Under the pieces are notes generated by a model. The model had not been told where the DNA came from and searched no databases. It was given only the letters and a program-made list of their open reading frames with translations. Both the position numbers and the translations under genes were made by a program. Below, one piece after another: positions 16,683 through 24,682 of a stretch of DNA of 64,000 nucleotides (position 1 is the first letter of the stretch; each line of letters starts with the position of its first letter). Source of the stretch: Streptomyces sp. NRRL WC-3605 (GTDB lineage Bacteria > Actinomycetota > Actinomycetes > Streptomycetales > Streptomycetaceae); NCBI RefSeq assembly GCF_001509795.1, contig NZ_LLZN01000079.1, positions 134,345 through 198,344 on the forward strand. The letters are read 5' to 3'.

Positions 16683-17321
16683 TCAGTTCCACTCGCCGTA
16701 GGAGGTGAAGCCGTCGGATCCGGCCAGGTGGTCCCCGGCGCCGTCGAGGTCCTCGGGCAGGAGGCTCCAGACGATGAAGTCGGTGCGCACGTCGGTCCAG
16801 GTGCCGTCCTCGGTGCGCACGTGGGCTATGCAGGCGTTGCGCAGGACGCCCTCGCTGATGCAGCCGATCTTCTGGGCGACCTGCTGGGAGGCGGTGTTGT
16901 CGGCGGCCGTGCGCAGCTCGATGCGCTCGAACTTCTGGTCGGTGAACAGCCATTGGGCGGTGGCGAGGGCGGCCTCGGAGGCGTAGCCCTCGCCGCGGGC
17001 CCAGGGGGCGACGATGTAGGAGAGTTCGGTGGCGCGTACGTGCCAGTTGGTCTTGGCCAGTTGGACGATGCCGACCAGGCGCTGGGTGAGGAACTCGGTG
17101 ACGGCGAGGTCGAGTCCGCGGCCGGCCTCCCGTTCGGCGGGGGCGTACTCGGTGATCCAGGTGCGCGCGCGGTCCTCGGTGAACGGCTGGGGCACGTCCG
17201 TCCATGCGCCCACCTGTTCGTCGTTCATCATCTCGGCGAGTGCGGGCACGTCGTCCTCGTCGAGGGGACGCAGCACCAACCGCTCCGTGCTGATGGAGAT
17301 GGTGGGGAAGGTGCCAGTCAT
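16683..17321 (-). CDS. RimJ/RimL-type GNAT acetyltransferase, 212 aa
   Basis: Typical RimJ/RimL-like N-acetyltransferase: ISTERLVLRPLDEDDVPAL at the N-terminus, VAPWARGEGYASEAALA as acetyl-CoA loop, and RTAADNTASQQVAQKIGCISEGVLRN before the last strands. Members acetylate ribosomal-protein N-termini or small amines; the substrate here is not evident. ATG at 17321 follows GGAG by 8 nt. The preceding stretch in the same frame is upstream sequence and includes the metQ terminator. Confidence 0.85.
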   Translation of the reverse strand: MTGTFPTISISTERLVLRPLDEDDVPALAEMMNDEQVGAWTDVPQPFTEDRARTWITEYAPAEREAGRGLDLAVTEFLTQRLVGIVQLAKTNWHVRATELSYIVAPWARGEGYASEAALATAQWLFTDQKFERIELRTAADNTASQQVAQKIGCISEGVLRNACIAHVRTEDGTWTDVRTDFIVWSLLPEDLDGAGDHLAGSDGFTSYGEWN

Positions 17322-17397
17322 GCGCCGCTCCGTAACCGTCGGAAAAACCTTCAGGGCCTGCGAACTGCCCAGCATGCAGCATGAAAGCACTGAACCG

Positions 17398-17440
17398 CAC
17401 CACGGGGTCCACACCCGATGGAGGTGGGGACCCCGTGGTG
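17398..17440. terminator. Terminator of the metNIQ operon
   Basis: 13-bp perfect stem CACCACGGGGTCC/GGACCCCGTGGTG with a 17-nt loop, 43 bp beyond the metQ stop and just upstream of the acetyltransferase gene. Confidence 0.8.
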
Positions 17441-17483
17441 GGCGATACGCGTCGAACGCCCCGTCAGATGACGCTCCGACGGC

Positions 17484-18317
17484 TCAGAAGGCGGCGACGA
17501 CGGCGCCGTTGTACTTGTCCTCGATGAACTTCTTCACCTCGGGCGAGGTGAGCAGCTTCGCGAGCTTCTCGACGCGCGGGTCGTCCTCGTTGCCCTTCTT
17601 CACCGCGAGGAAGTTGCCGTACGGGTTGTCCTTGGGGGACTCGGCCGCGATGGCGTCCTTGGCGGGGCTGAGGTCGGCCTCGAGCGCGTAGTTGCCGTTG
17701 ATCACGGCGGCGTCGACGTCGGCGAGGGAGCGGGGCAGCTGGGCCGCCTCCAGCTCCTTGAAGTTCAGGTTCTTCGGGTTGGAGGCGATGTCCTTGGGGG
17801 TCGCCTCGTAGCCCACGCCCGCCTTGAGCTCGATCAGGCCGTTGGCCTCCAGCAGCTTGAGCGCGCGGGCCTCGTTGGTGGTGTCGTTCGGGAGGGCGAC
17901 CGTGGCGCCCTTCTTCAGGTCCGCGAGCTTCTTGACGCCCTGCGAGTAGACGCCGAGGGGCTCCAGGTGCACCGTGGCGTTCGGCACGGCGACGACGTCG
18001 GTGCCGTTCTTCTTGTTGAAGTCGTCCAGGTACGGCTGGTGCTGGAAGTAGTTGGCGTCGACCTCGCCCTGCTGGACGGCCGTGTTCGGCGTCACGTAGT
18101 CGGTGAACTCCTTGACCTCGAGTTCGAGGCCGGCCTTCTTCGCGAGGTTGTCCTTGATGTAGGTGAGGATCTCGCCCTGCGGGGTCGGCGTGGCGGCGAC
18201 CTTCAGCGGGGCGTTCGCGTCGGAATCGGAGTCCTTGTCCGAGCCGCAGGCGGAGAGGCCGAGGGTGAGGGCTCCGACGGCGAGGGCGGCGGTGGTGATC
18301 TTGGCGGTGTTACGCAC
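17484..18317 (-). CDS. metQ: Methionine ABC transporter substrate-binding lipoprotein
   Basis: 277-aa NlpA-family binding protein. A signal peptide ends in the lipobox LSAC with the lipidated Cys24. The mature protein shows family blocks VAATPTPQGEILTYIKD, NYFQHQPYLDDFN and GATVALPNDTTNEARALKLL. It captures methionine (L or D) outside the membrane for MetI/MetN. The start is GTG at 18317 after AAAGG. Last gene of the metN-metI-metQ operon, 76 bp after metI. Confidence 0.93.
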   Translation of the reverse strand: MRNTAKITTAALAVGALTLGLSACGSDKDSDSDANAPLKVAATPTPQGEILTYIKDNLAKKAGLELEVKEFTDYVTPNTAVQQGEVDANYFQHQPYLDDFNKKNGTDVVAVPNATVHLEPLGVYSQGVKKLADLKKGATVALPNDTTNEARALKLLEANGLIELKAGVGYEATPKDIASNPKNLNFKELEAAQLPRSLADVDAAVINGNYALEADLSPAKDAIAAESPKDNPYGNFLAVKKGNEDDPRVEKLAKLLTSPEVKKFIEDKYNGAVVAAF

Positions 18318-18393
18318 GAAAAGTGCCTTTCCTAGGGGTGGTGCGACCCCGGCATGGGTGCCCGGGGAGTTCAGGGGGGTGCGAGCAGGGGGC

Positions 18394-19119
18394 CTAGACG
18401 GTCTTGCTCGTGGCGGTGGCGGCCTTCAGCAGGCGCAGCTTCGGCGCGGGCCCGGCGCGGCCGCCCCGGTGGTGCAGGGAGCGGGCGGCGAAGTCGCCTG
18501 CGGCCTGGATGAGGGAGATGACGACGGCGAGGATCGCCACCGTGATCCACATCAGCTCGCTCTCGAAGCGCTGGAAGCCGTAGCGGATGGCGATGTCACC
18601 GAGGCCGCCGGCGCCGACCGTGCCGGCCATGGCGGAGTAGCCGATGAGGGCGACGATCGTGGTCGTGGTGCTGGCGATGAGGGACGGCAGCGACTCGGGG
18701 ACGAGGACCTTGCGCACGACGGTCCAGGTGTTGCCGCCCATCGCCTGCACGGCCTCGACGAGTCCGCCGTCCACCTCGCGGACGGCCGTCTCGACCAGGC
18801 GCGCGAAGAACGGGATGGCGCCGATGGCGAGCGGCACGATGGCGGCCTCGCGGCCGATGGTCGTGCCGGTGACCCAGCGCGTGAAGCTCATCAGCGCGAC
18901 CATCAGGATGATGAAGGGCATCGAGCGGGCGACGTTCACGATCTGCCCGATGACCTTGTTGGCCAGGACGTTCTGGAGGAGTCCGGCACGGTCGGTGAGG
19001 ACGAGCAGGACGCCGAGCGGGAGCCCGCCGACGACTGCGATGACGGTGGACCAGCCGACCATGTAGAGGGTGTCCCAGCACGCCTGCTCCAGCAGGGGCT
19101 GCATCTCGGACCAGGTCAC
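18394..19119 (-). CDS. metI: Methionine ABC transporter permease
   Basis: 241-aa inner-membrane permease of the MetI family with about five membrane segments. The cytoplasmic coupling loop EAVQAMGGNTWTVVRKVLVPE carries the EAA motif that contacts the ATPase. The basic C-terminal extension (HHRGGRAGPAPKLRLLKA) is longer than usual. GTG at 19119 overlaps the metN stop by 4 bp (GTGA), so the two are translationally coupled. Confidence 0.93.
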   Translation of the reverse strand: MTWSEMQPLLEQACWDTLYMVGWSTVIAVVGGLPLGVLLVLTDRAGLLQNVLANKVIGQIVNVARSMPFIILMVALMSFTRWVTGTTIGREAAIVPLAIGAIPFFARLVETAVREVDGGLVEAVQAMGGNTWTVVRKVLVPESLPSLIASTTTTIVALIGYSAMAGTVGAGGLGDIAIRYGFQRFESELMWITVAILAVVISLIQAAGDFAARSLHHRGGRAGPAPKLRLLKAATATSKTV

Positions 19120-20153
19120 AGCCGGGCACCTTCCTTCAGCAGTACGGGCTCCTGGCCCAGGACGTCGATCTCGAGTCCCTGTTCGCGCAGGAAGCCGATC
19201 GGTACGACGTTGTCCTCGTAGCGGCCGGGCAGTTCGATGCGCATCCGGCCGACCTGGAGGCCGCCGACGGTGTCGATCGCGGCACCCAGGATCGATATGT
19301 CGATGTTGTAGGTGCGCGAGAGCTGGGAGATGACCGGCTGGGTGGCGGCCTCGCCGTGGAAGGTGACGTCGACGACGGTGCGGTCGTCGGCGGAGGCCTC
19401 GCCGCCCACCGGGAAGAGGGCGGAGGCCAGTTGGGAGCCGGGGGTGGCGAGCAGTTCGCCGACGGTGCCGGACTCGACGATCCGGCCGCGCTCCATGAGG
19501 GCGGCGGAGTCGCAGATCGACTTCACGACGTCCATCTCGTGCGTGATGAGCAGGACGGTCAGGCCCAGCTGCCGGTTGAGGTCGCGCAGCAGCTGGAGGA
19601 TCGAGCGGGTGGTCTCCGGGTCGAGGGCGCTGGTTGCCTCGTCGGAGAGCAGCACCTTGGGGTCGCCGGCCAGGGCGCGGGCGATGCCGACGCGCTGCTT
19701 CTGGCCGCCGGAGAGCTGGGCCGGGTAGGACTTCGCCTTGTCGGCGAGGCCCACCAGGTCGAGCAGTCCCAGCGCCTTGCGGGAACGTTCCTTCCCGGAC
19801 GTGCCGAGGATTTCGAGCGGCAGCTCGACGTTGTCCTGGACGGTCCGCGAGGACAGCAGGTTGAAGTGCTGGAAGACCATGCCGATACGGCTGCGCGCCC
19901 GCCGCAGCTCCTTGCCGGCCCGGGGTCCGCGCCCGGCCAGGGCGGTGAGGTCCTGACCGGCGACGGTCACGGTGCCGGCGGTGGGGCGTTCGAGCAGGTT
20001 GACGCAGCGGATGAGCGAGGACTTGCCGGCGCCGGACTGGCCGATGACGCCGTACACCTCGCCCTCGCGGACGTGCAGGTCGACGCCGTCGAGGGCGGTG
20101 ACCTCGCGGCCGCGCGAGCGGTAGACCTTGGTGAGGCCCGAAGTGGTGATCAC
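19116..20153 (-). CDS. metN: Methionine ABC transporter ATP-binding protein
   Basis: 345-aa ABC ATPase. Walker A GQSGAGKSS (38-46), signature LSGGQKQRVGIARAL, Walker B VLLSDEATSALDPETT and the switch His in LLITHEMDVV are all intact. Residues from about 262 form the NIL (ACT-like) domain that in the family binds methionine and shuts down transport from inside. GTG at 20153 gives the normal family length; the frame continues upstream but only through the regulatory leader. Confidence 0.93.
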   Translation of the reverse strand: MITTSGLTKVYRSRGREVTALDGVDLHVREGEVYGVIGQSGAGKSSLIRCVNLLERPTAGTVTVAGQDLTALAGRGPRAGKELRRARSRIGMVFQHFNLLSSRTVQDNVELPLEILGTSGKERSRKALGLLDLVGLADKAKSYPAQLSGGQKQRVGIARALAGDPKVLLSDEATSALDPETTRSILQLLRDLNRQLGLTVLLITHEMDVVKSICDSAALMERGRIVESGTVGELLATPGSQLASALFPVGGEASADDRTVVDVTFHGEAATQPVISQLSRTYNIDISILGAAIDTVGGLQVGRMRIELPGRYEDNVVPIGFLREQGLEIDVLGQEPVLLKEGARL

Positions 20154-20291
20154 TGGAGTTCCGTCACTGTCGAGTGCGCGGCGCGTCGTGGTCGCCGGGC
20201 ACGGGGCATACGTGGTCGAAGGCAGCCGGACGCAGCACGGTTCCGTGAAACCGTAAAAAGGGGAACGCGGAGAACGTGTGCGCGGGGCGTG

Positions 20292-20347
20292 GCTCAGTCC
20301 TGGAACCCGGGACGGGCGGACCTGAGCGGGCTCGCTTCGGGGCGCGA
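20292..20347 (-). promoter_or_regulatory. Candidate attenuator hairpins between leader peptide and metN
   Basis: Two hairpins follow the leader-peptide stop on the minus strand: CTCGC/GCGAG (20331-20347), and a longer one of nine pairs with a single bulge, GCTCAGGTCC/GGACTGAGC (20292-20326). Ribosome position on the Cys/Met codons just upstream could decide which one forms. No SAM riboswitch core is visible. The T5 tract further down (20255-20259) has no good stem before it. Confidence 0.45.
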
Positions 20348-20370
20348 GGCTCGGTTGGTGCGGGGGCCCT

Positions 20371-20457
20371 CTAGAAGGCGCACATTCGACACATACAACG
20401 AGCACCGGGCGTCAGGGGCGCCTCGGTCGCGGGAATGCGGCTGCTCGTGGTGGTCAT
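20371..20457 (-). CDS. Cys/Met-rich leader peptide of the methionine uptake operon, 28 aa
   Basis: Short frame MTTTSSRIPATEAPLTPGAR followed by CMCRMCAF and TAG: three Cys and two Met codons among six positions right before the end. This is the layout of a regulatory leader peptide whose translation senses charged tRNA. TTTACT lies 6 nt before the ATG and there is no ribosome site, so the message is probably leaderless. It begins 218 bp before metN and just after the terminator of the preceding gene. Cys-rich leaderless leader ORFs are known in actinobacteria as cysteine-responsive attenuators; sensing of Met here is inference. Confidence 0.75.
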   Translation of the reverse strand: MTTTSSRIPATEAPLTPGARCMCRMCAF

Positions 20458-20491
20458 GCGATCAGTAAAGCAGACGTACGGTCCTTACCTG

Positions 20492-20522
20492 CCGCCGCTG
20501 TCCGCATGCTGGACAGCGGCGG
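20492..20522. terminator. Terminator of the HAD hydrolase gene
   Basis: Perfect 12-bp stem CCGCCGCTGTCC/GGACAGCGGCGG with a 7-nt loop, 7 bp past the stop of the minus-strand gene at 20530. It isolates the met operon promoter. Confidence 0.9.
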
Positions 20523-20529
20523 ACAGGAG

Positions 20530-21177
20530 TCAGGCGCGGCCGGAAACCTCGACGAAGCCCTCGCCGACCAGCGCGGACAGGGCCGATAGGTCCTTCACCA
20601 CGAGGTCGGCATCCAGCTCGTCGGCCCGGTGGGTTGTGGTCAACGCCACGGTGGTCATGCCGGCGGCCCGGCCGGCCGCGAGACCCGCGGGGGCGTCCTC
20701 GAAGACGACGCAGTCGGCCGGATCGACGCCCAGCTCACGGGCGGCGAGCAGATAGGGCTCGGGGTCCGGCTTGCCGCGCGTGATGTCGTCGGCGGTCACC
20801 ATCGTCTTGGGCTGGATGCCGACGGCGTCGAGCCGGGCCTCGGCGAGCCGGCGGGTGGCGGAGGTGACGACGGCCCAGCGGTCGGCGGGCAGCGCGTCGA
20901 GGAAGGCCCGGGTGCCGGGCAGCAGGTGGACGCCGTCGTTCGGCACGTCCTCGACCTCCAGCGCCTCGATCCGGGCGAGTGCCTCGGGGACGCGTGCGGC
21001 GGGCAGCAGGTCGGCGACTATCTCGACGGCGGGGCGCCCGTGCAGCTCGATCCTGCCGAACGCCTCCGTGACGCCGTACTCCGCGGCCCAGCGCGTCCAG
21101 CAGCGGTCCACGGAGGCGAGGGAGGAGACGAGGGTGCCGTCGTTGTCGAACAGGAGGGCATGTGCACGGATCTTCAT
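20530..21177 (-). CDS. HAD-superfamily phosphatase, 215 aa
   Basis: Haloacid dehalogenase fold with a beta-phosphoglucomutase/phosphatase-type cap. Motif I is LLFDNDGTLV (nucleophile Asp11, acid/base Asp13), motif II VVTSATRR, motif III Lys in ITRGKPDPEPYLLAARELGV, motif IV VVFEDAPAG. It probably hydrolyses a sugar phosphate or similar small phosphoester. ATG at 21177; the next gene runs divergently. No pathway is indicated by its neighbours. Confidence 0.88.
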   Translation of the reverse strand: MKIRAHALLFDNDGTLVSSLASVDRCWTRWAAEYGVTEAFGRIELHGRPAVEIVADLLPAARVPEALARIEALEVEDVPNDGVHLLPGTRAFLDALPADRWAVVTSATRRLAEARLDAVGIQPKTMVTADDITRGKPDPEPYLLAARELGVDPADCVVFEDAPAGLAAGRAAGMTTVALTTTHRADELDADLVVKDLSALSALVGEGFVEVSGRA

Positions 21178-21248
21178 GGCCCCGACCCTACGACCGCTGT
21201 CCGGGGGCGGCCGCATCAGGTCTTTTGGCCCGTAATAGGCTCACCGGC

Positions 21249-21608
21249 ATGTTCGCTGCCCTGATGCTGGTGACCGGTGTCGCCGCGCTGCTGCTCGCCG
21301 CGTGGTGCGGCTGGGCCGCCCACCGTGACCAGCCGACGAAGGACTGGCACTTCATCGGCATGGCCGTCGTGACGGTGCTGGCGCTGGTGCAGCTGGTCGT
21401 CGGGATCGTGCTGCTGGCGCGGGGCGAGAAGCCGGAGCAGGGCACGACGATCTTCGTGGCGTATCTGCTGGGCGCGTTCGCGTGCGTGCCGGCGGCGGGC
21501 TTCATGTCGCTGGCGGAGCGGTCCAAGTGGGGCTCGGTGACGGTCGCCGCGGGCGGCGTGGTGCTGGCCGTGCTGGAGGTGCGGCTCTATGACATCTGGG
21601 GAGGCTGA
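21249..21608 (+). CDS. Four-helix membrane protein, 119 aa
   Basis: Unrecognised small integral membrane protein with four hydrophobic segments (MFAALMLVTGVAALLLAAW; MAVVTVLALVQLVVGIVLL; IFVAYLLGAFACVPAAGF; VTVAAGGVVLAVLEV). TAGGCT at 21236-21241, 7 nt before the ATG and without a ribosome site, suggests a leaderless transcript. It is followed immediately by another membrane protein gene and they probably work together. Confidence 0.8.
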   Translation: MFAALMLVTGVAALLLAAWCGWAAHRDQPTKDWHFIGMAVVTVLALVQLVVGIVLLARGEKPEQGTTIFVAYLLGAFACVPAAGFMSLAERSKWGSVTVAAGGVVLAVLEVRLYDIWGG

Positions 21609-21609
21609 G

Positions 21610-22026
21610 GTGGCCACCACCGAGGACAGGCCGGCGCGGCTGATCAGCGGGCCCGGCGTGCTGCTGGTCTGGCTGTACGGCGTGATGGTGGTCGGCGCGG
21701 TGTCGCGCTCGGCGTACCAGATCGCGACGGACTTCGGCCGGGCGCCGCTCGCCTACACGCTGTCCGCGGTGGCCGGCGTGGTGTACGGCTTCATCACGTA
21801 CACGCTGGTGCGGGGCGGGGAACGGGCCCGCAGGGCGGCGCTGGTGTGCTGCGCCGCCGAGCTCGTGGGCGTCCTCGTCGTCGGCACCTGGACCCTGGTG
21901 GAGCCCTCGGCGTTCCCCGACGCGACCGTCTGGTCCGACTACGGCATGGGCTATCTCTTCATCCCGGTCCTGCTGCCGCTGTCGGCCCTGTACTGGCTCC
22001 GCGGGGCCCGCGCCGTCACGCCGTAG
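21610..22026 (+). CDS. Integral membrane protein, 138 aa
   Basis: Unrecognised protein with four predicted membrane segments (GVLLVWLYGVMVVGAVSRSA; LAYTLSAVAGVVYGFITYTL; ALVCCAAELVGVLVVGTWTL; GMGYLFIPVLLPLSALYWL). GTG at 21610 is placed 5 nt after GGGGAGG; an in-frame ATG at 21589 would overlap the previous gene by 20 bp and lacks that site. It forms a two-gene operon with the upstream membrane protein. Its 3-prime end overlaps the convergent GNAT gene by 11 bp. Confidence 0.8.
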   Translation: MATTEDRPARLISGPGVLLVWLYGVMVVGAVSRSAYQIATDFGRAPLAYTLSAVAGVVYGFITYTLVRGGERARRAALVCCAAELVGVLVVGTWTLVEPSAFPDATVWSDYGMGYLFIPVLLPLSALYWLRGARAVTP

Positions 22027-22513
22027 TGGCGAAGGCGCCCGCCTCCTTCTCCAGGACGATCATCGGGACGCCGTCGGCGCCCTGGGCGGTGCCCACCGTC
22101 GCGTAGCCCACCTTGCGGTAGAGGCGGAGGTTGCCCTCGCTGCGGTGACCGGCCTCCAGGCGGAACCGCTTGGCGCCGCGCTGCTCGGCGAGGGCGGCCT
22201 CGGCCGCGCGCAGCAGCCGGGCGCCGATGCCGTGGCCCTGGAGACGGGGGTGGACGCAGAGCTTGCCGATGGCGGCGGCGCCGTCCTCGGTGACATGGCC
22301 GCGGACCGAGCCGACGACCTCCTCGCCGAGACGGGCCACGAAGACGCAGTCCGCGGCGACCTCGGCCCGGACCGAGTCCAGGCTCTGGAACAGCGGGGCG
22401 ATGCGGTAGTTGCCGTACAGCGCGGCTTCGCTCTGGAAGCACAGGTACTGCAGCCTGAAGATCTGCTCAGCGTCCTGCTCGGTCGCCGCAGAGATGGTCA
22501 CGCTCATGCCCAT
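22016..22513 (-). CDS. GNAT N-acetyltransferase, 165 aa
   Basis: Single GNAT domain with a clear acetyl-CoA loop (CVHPRLQGHGIGARLLRAAE) and the NLRLYRKVGYATVG segment. Substrate unknown. ATG at 22513 is chosen for the GGGAGG 9 nt upstream; an in-frame ATG two codons later is also possible. The stop lies inside the end of the convergent membrane gene, so the two transcripts overlap. Confidence 0.85.
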   Translation of the reverse strand: MGMSVTISAATEQDAEQIFRLQYLCFQSEAALYGNYRIAPLFQSLDSVRAEVAADCVFVARLGEEVVGSVRGHVTEDGAAAIGKLCVHPRLQGHGIGARLLRAAEAALAEQRGAKRFRLEAGHRSEGNLRLYRKVGYATVGTAQGADGVPMIVLEKEAGAFATTA

Positions 22514-22558
22514 GTGCGCACGCCTCCCGCTCACCTGATCACCGGTAGTCCCTCACTC

Positions 22559-23068
22559 CTATCCCCGCGCACCGCGGGCCGCAACCTCCGGCGTGAGCAA
22601 TCGTCGGAGACATCCCAGGCATCTGGAACGTTCCGGGCCGAGACTGCCCTGTGAGATACCCAACTCCCCCGCGATCTCGCGGTAGGTCGGGTCGTCCGGG
22701 GACAGCAGCGCCTCCAGCAGACGGGGGCAGCGGCCGGGCAGCCGGCGGACCACGTCGCGCAGGGCGCGGCGGCGGGCGGCGGCCAGCGCCAGACCCTCGG
22801 GGTCGTGCCGGTCGGTGTCGGCGACGGGCTCGCGCTCGTAGGGCCGTTCGTGCCGGGCCGTACGGCGGCAGCGGCGGGACTCCGCGCGGACGGCGCGGCG
22901 CAGCCAGGCGTGCGGGTCGGCGGGCGGGCCGTCCGCGTCGAGGTGTTCCAGGAGGCGCAGCCACACCGCCTGTTCCAGGTCGGCGGGCTCGGCTCCGGAG
23001 GCGGACGCCTCGGCCCGGGCCTCGGCGGCGAGCAGCGGGCGCAGGGTGGTCACCAGGTCGTCCCTCAT
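22559..23068 (-). CDS. Sigma-70-family (ECF-like) RNA polymerase sigma factor, 169 aa
   Basis: Compact two-domain sigma-like protein. Region 2 is LEQAVWLRLLEHLDADGPPADPHAWLRRAVRAESRR (in two parts, about residues 31-66). Region 4 is the helix-turn-helix DPTYREIAGELGISQGSLGPERSRCLGCLRRLL near the end, with the typical GSLGPxRxRCLxxLR ending. There is no anti-sigma gene next to it, so its control is unclear. ATG at 23068 is preferred over GTG three codons upstream; neither has a strong ribosome site. Confidence 0.85.
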   Translation of the reverse strand: MRDDLVTTLRPLLAAEARAEASASGAEPADLEQAVWLRLLEHLDADGPPADPHAWLRRAVRAESRRCRRTARHERPYEREPVADTDRHDPEGLALAAARRRALRDVVRRLPGRCPRLLEALLSPDDPTYREIAGELGISQGSLGPERSRCLGCLRRLLTPEVAARGARG

Positions 23069-23142
23069 GTGCGGCACGACGCGGCCGGCCGGGCGCGGGG
23101 TTGCCCGGGCGGCCGCGGCTCACCCCAACCGGGGCCCGCGCC

Positions 23143-24318
23143 TCAGCGGTTGACGAAGTCCTGGCGGGCCAGCAGGCCGGTGTCGGGGTTGTCGGTGAAG
23201 ACCCCGTCGATCCCGGTGGCGAAGTACACGCGGTAGGCGCCGAAGACGTCGCCGTAGGCGTCCGGGTCGGTGCCCTTGCGGAACTCGGCGGGCAGGAACG
23301 GGTTCTCGTTGCGCATCGTGTAGGGGTGCAGGAGGAGGCCCGCCCGGTGCGCGTCCCGGACCAGGGTGGTGGGGGTGGTGAGCCTCCCGGCCGCGTCCTT
23401 GGGGATGACGAGGTCCAGCGTGGGGCCGATGCCCTGGGCGTAGGAGGCGATCTCCCGCAGCCCGGCCGGGGTGACCAGGTCGGCGGTGGTGCGCGGGTCG
23501 CCCGTCGTCCCGAAGTCCCAGGGGCGGGTGTCCGCGCCGGAGAGCAGGACGACGAGCGGGTTGCCGACGAGCTTGTCCATGCGCTGGATGCAGGTGGGCT
23601 CGAAGGACTGGAGGATGACGGGCGAGTCCTTGCGGTCCTTGCCGTGCCGGCGCAGCACCCCCGCAACCCGCTCCTCCAGGCCGAGGCCCTGCTCGCGGAA
23701 GTAGGTGGGGTGCTTGAGCTCGGGGTAGATCCAGACCTGCCTGCCCCGCCTGCGGGTCTGCTCGTCCTGCCAGGCGAGGACCTCCTCGAAGGTGGGGATC
23801 TCCCAGCGGCCGTCGTAGAGGGTGTTGTGCGGGCGGTTGGCCGGGATGCGCTCGGTCGCCCGCAGGGTCTTCAGCTCGGCCAGCGTGAAGTCCTCGGTGA
23901 ACCAGCCGGTCGTCGGGACGCCGTCGAGCGACTTGGTCTTCCTGCGGCCGGCGAACTCGGGGTGGCTCGCGACGTCGGTGGTGCCGCCGATCTCCGGCTC
24001 GTGCCGGCAGACGAGGTGCCCGTCCCGGGTGGGGACGAGGTCGCCGGCCTCGACGATGTCGGCGCCGAGGTCGAGGGCCAGCTGGTAGGAGCCGAGGGTG
24101 TGCTCGGGCCGGTAGCCGCTGGCGCCGCGGTGTCCGATGACCGTCGGCTTCGGCAGGCTCTTCAGTCCCCCGCCGTGCCCGCCGCCTCCGCCGTGCCCGC
24201 CGCCGGCGGCGGCCGCCTGAGCGGAGAGCCCGAGGACGCCTCCCGCCCCGAGTACGGCCGCGCCGAGAAGAGTCCGCCGTCCGGTGGTGGCGGTCTGCTC
24301 GTTGTCCTGGGTTCCCAT
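23143..24318 (-). CDS. Tat-exported glycerophosphodiester phosphodiesterase, 391 aa
   Basis: Secreted GlpQ-type enzyme that splits glycerophosphodiesters into sn-glycerol 3-phosphate and an alcohol. The N-terminus has a twin-arginine signal (TGRRTLLGAAVLGAGG, RR at 14-15), then a Gly/His-rich linker (GGGHGGGGGHGG). Catalytic blocks follow: VIGHRGASGYRPEHT (His63, Arg64), ADIVEAGDLVPTRDGHLVCR and ELKHPTYF. The metal Glu in family position EAGD is intact. ATG at 24318 follows GGAAGGG. It may salvage phosphate from lipids or teichoic-acid-like polymers. Confidence 0.9.
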   Translation of the reverse strand: MGTQDNEQTATTGRRTLLGAAVLGAGGVLGLSAQAAAAGGGHGGGGGHGGGLKSLPKPTVIGHRGASGYRPEHTLGSYQLALDLGADIVEAGDLVPTRDGHLVCRHEPEIGGTTDVASHPEFAGRRKTKSLDGVPTTGWFTEDFTLAELKTLRATERIPANRPHNTLYDGRWEIPTFEEVLAWQDEQTRRRGRQVWIYPELKHPTYFREQGLGLEERVAGVLRRHGKDRKDSPVILQSFEPTCIQRMDKLVGNPLVVLLSGADTRPWDFGTTGDPRTTADLVTPAGLREIASYAQGIGPTLDLVIPKDAAGRLTTPTTLVRDAHRAGLLLHPYTMRNENPFLPAEFRKGTDPDAYGDVFGAYRVYFATGIDGVFTDNPDTGLLARQDFVNR

Positions 24319-24682
24319 GAGCGCCCTTCCTGCCTCGATGCGTCGGTGCGCGCCGATCGTAGGTGCGCGTCCATGACAGAGGGGAGACCCCGGGCCGAAC
24401 ACACGGGTGACACGGGATGGCGTGTGAGGGCTACGAGGTGACGGGGCGTCGGATTCGCCACGCCCGGGCGGGGAACCCGGAATGCGTCGCCCGAGCGACG
24501 TCCGTCACACCGTTGCGGCCGCGTTACGGCCCATCGGCGCCGCGTCACCGCAGGTGAACGCAGGTCAACGGCGAGTAAGACCTGGGTGAAGTCGGCGTAC
24601 CCGATGTGCGTGATCGCGGTGACCGCGAGTATCGTCCTCACCTGCACAGACATAGATGAATCCCTTGACACCGGAGGGCCCG
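24319..24682. other. Divergent intergenic region between the phosphodiesterase and plsC
   Basis: 364 bp without a supported gene. It holds closely spaced similar words CAGGTGAACG and CAGGTCAACG near 24550-24575 that could be half-sites of a regulator, and a possible -10 (TATCGT) near 24631 for plsC. No hairpin terminator is evident. Confidence 0.35.

Noticed and set aside
20255..20259. T5 tract (minus strand) as an intrinsic terminator before metN
   Set aside because: Only a 4-bp stem can form directly before it, too weak for a terminator call.
20154..20370. SAM riboswitch before metN
   Set aside because: Neither the SAM-I core nor the SAM-IV pattern is visible; the leader peptide with hairpins explains the region better.
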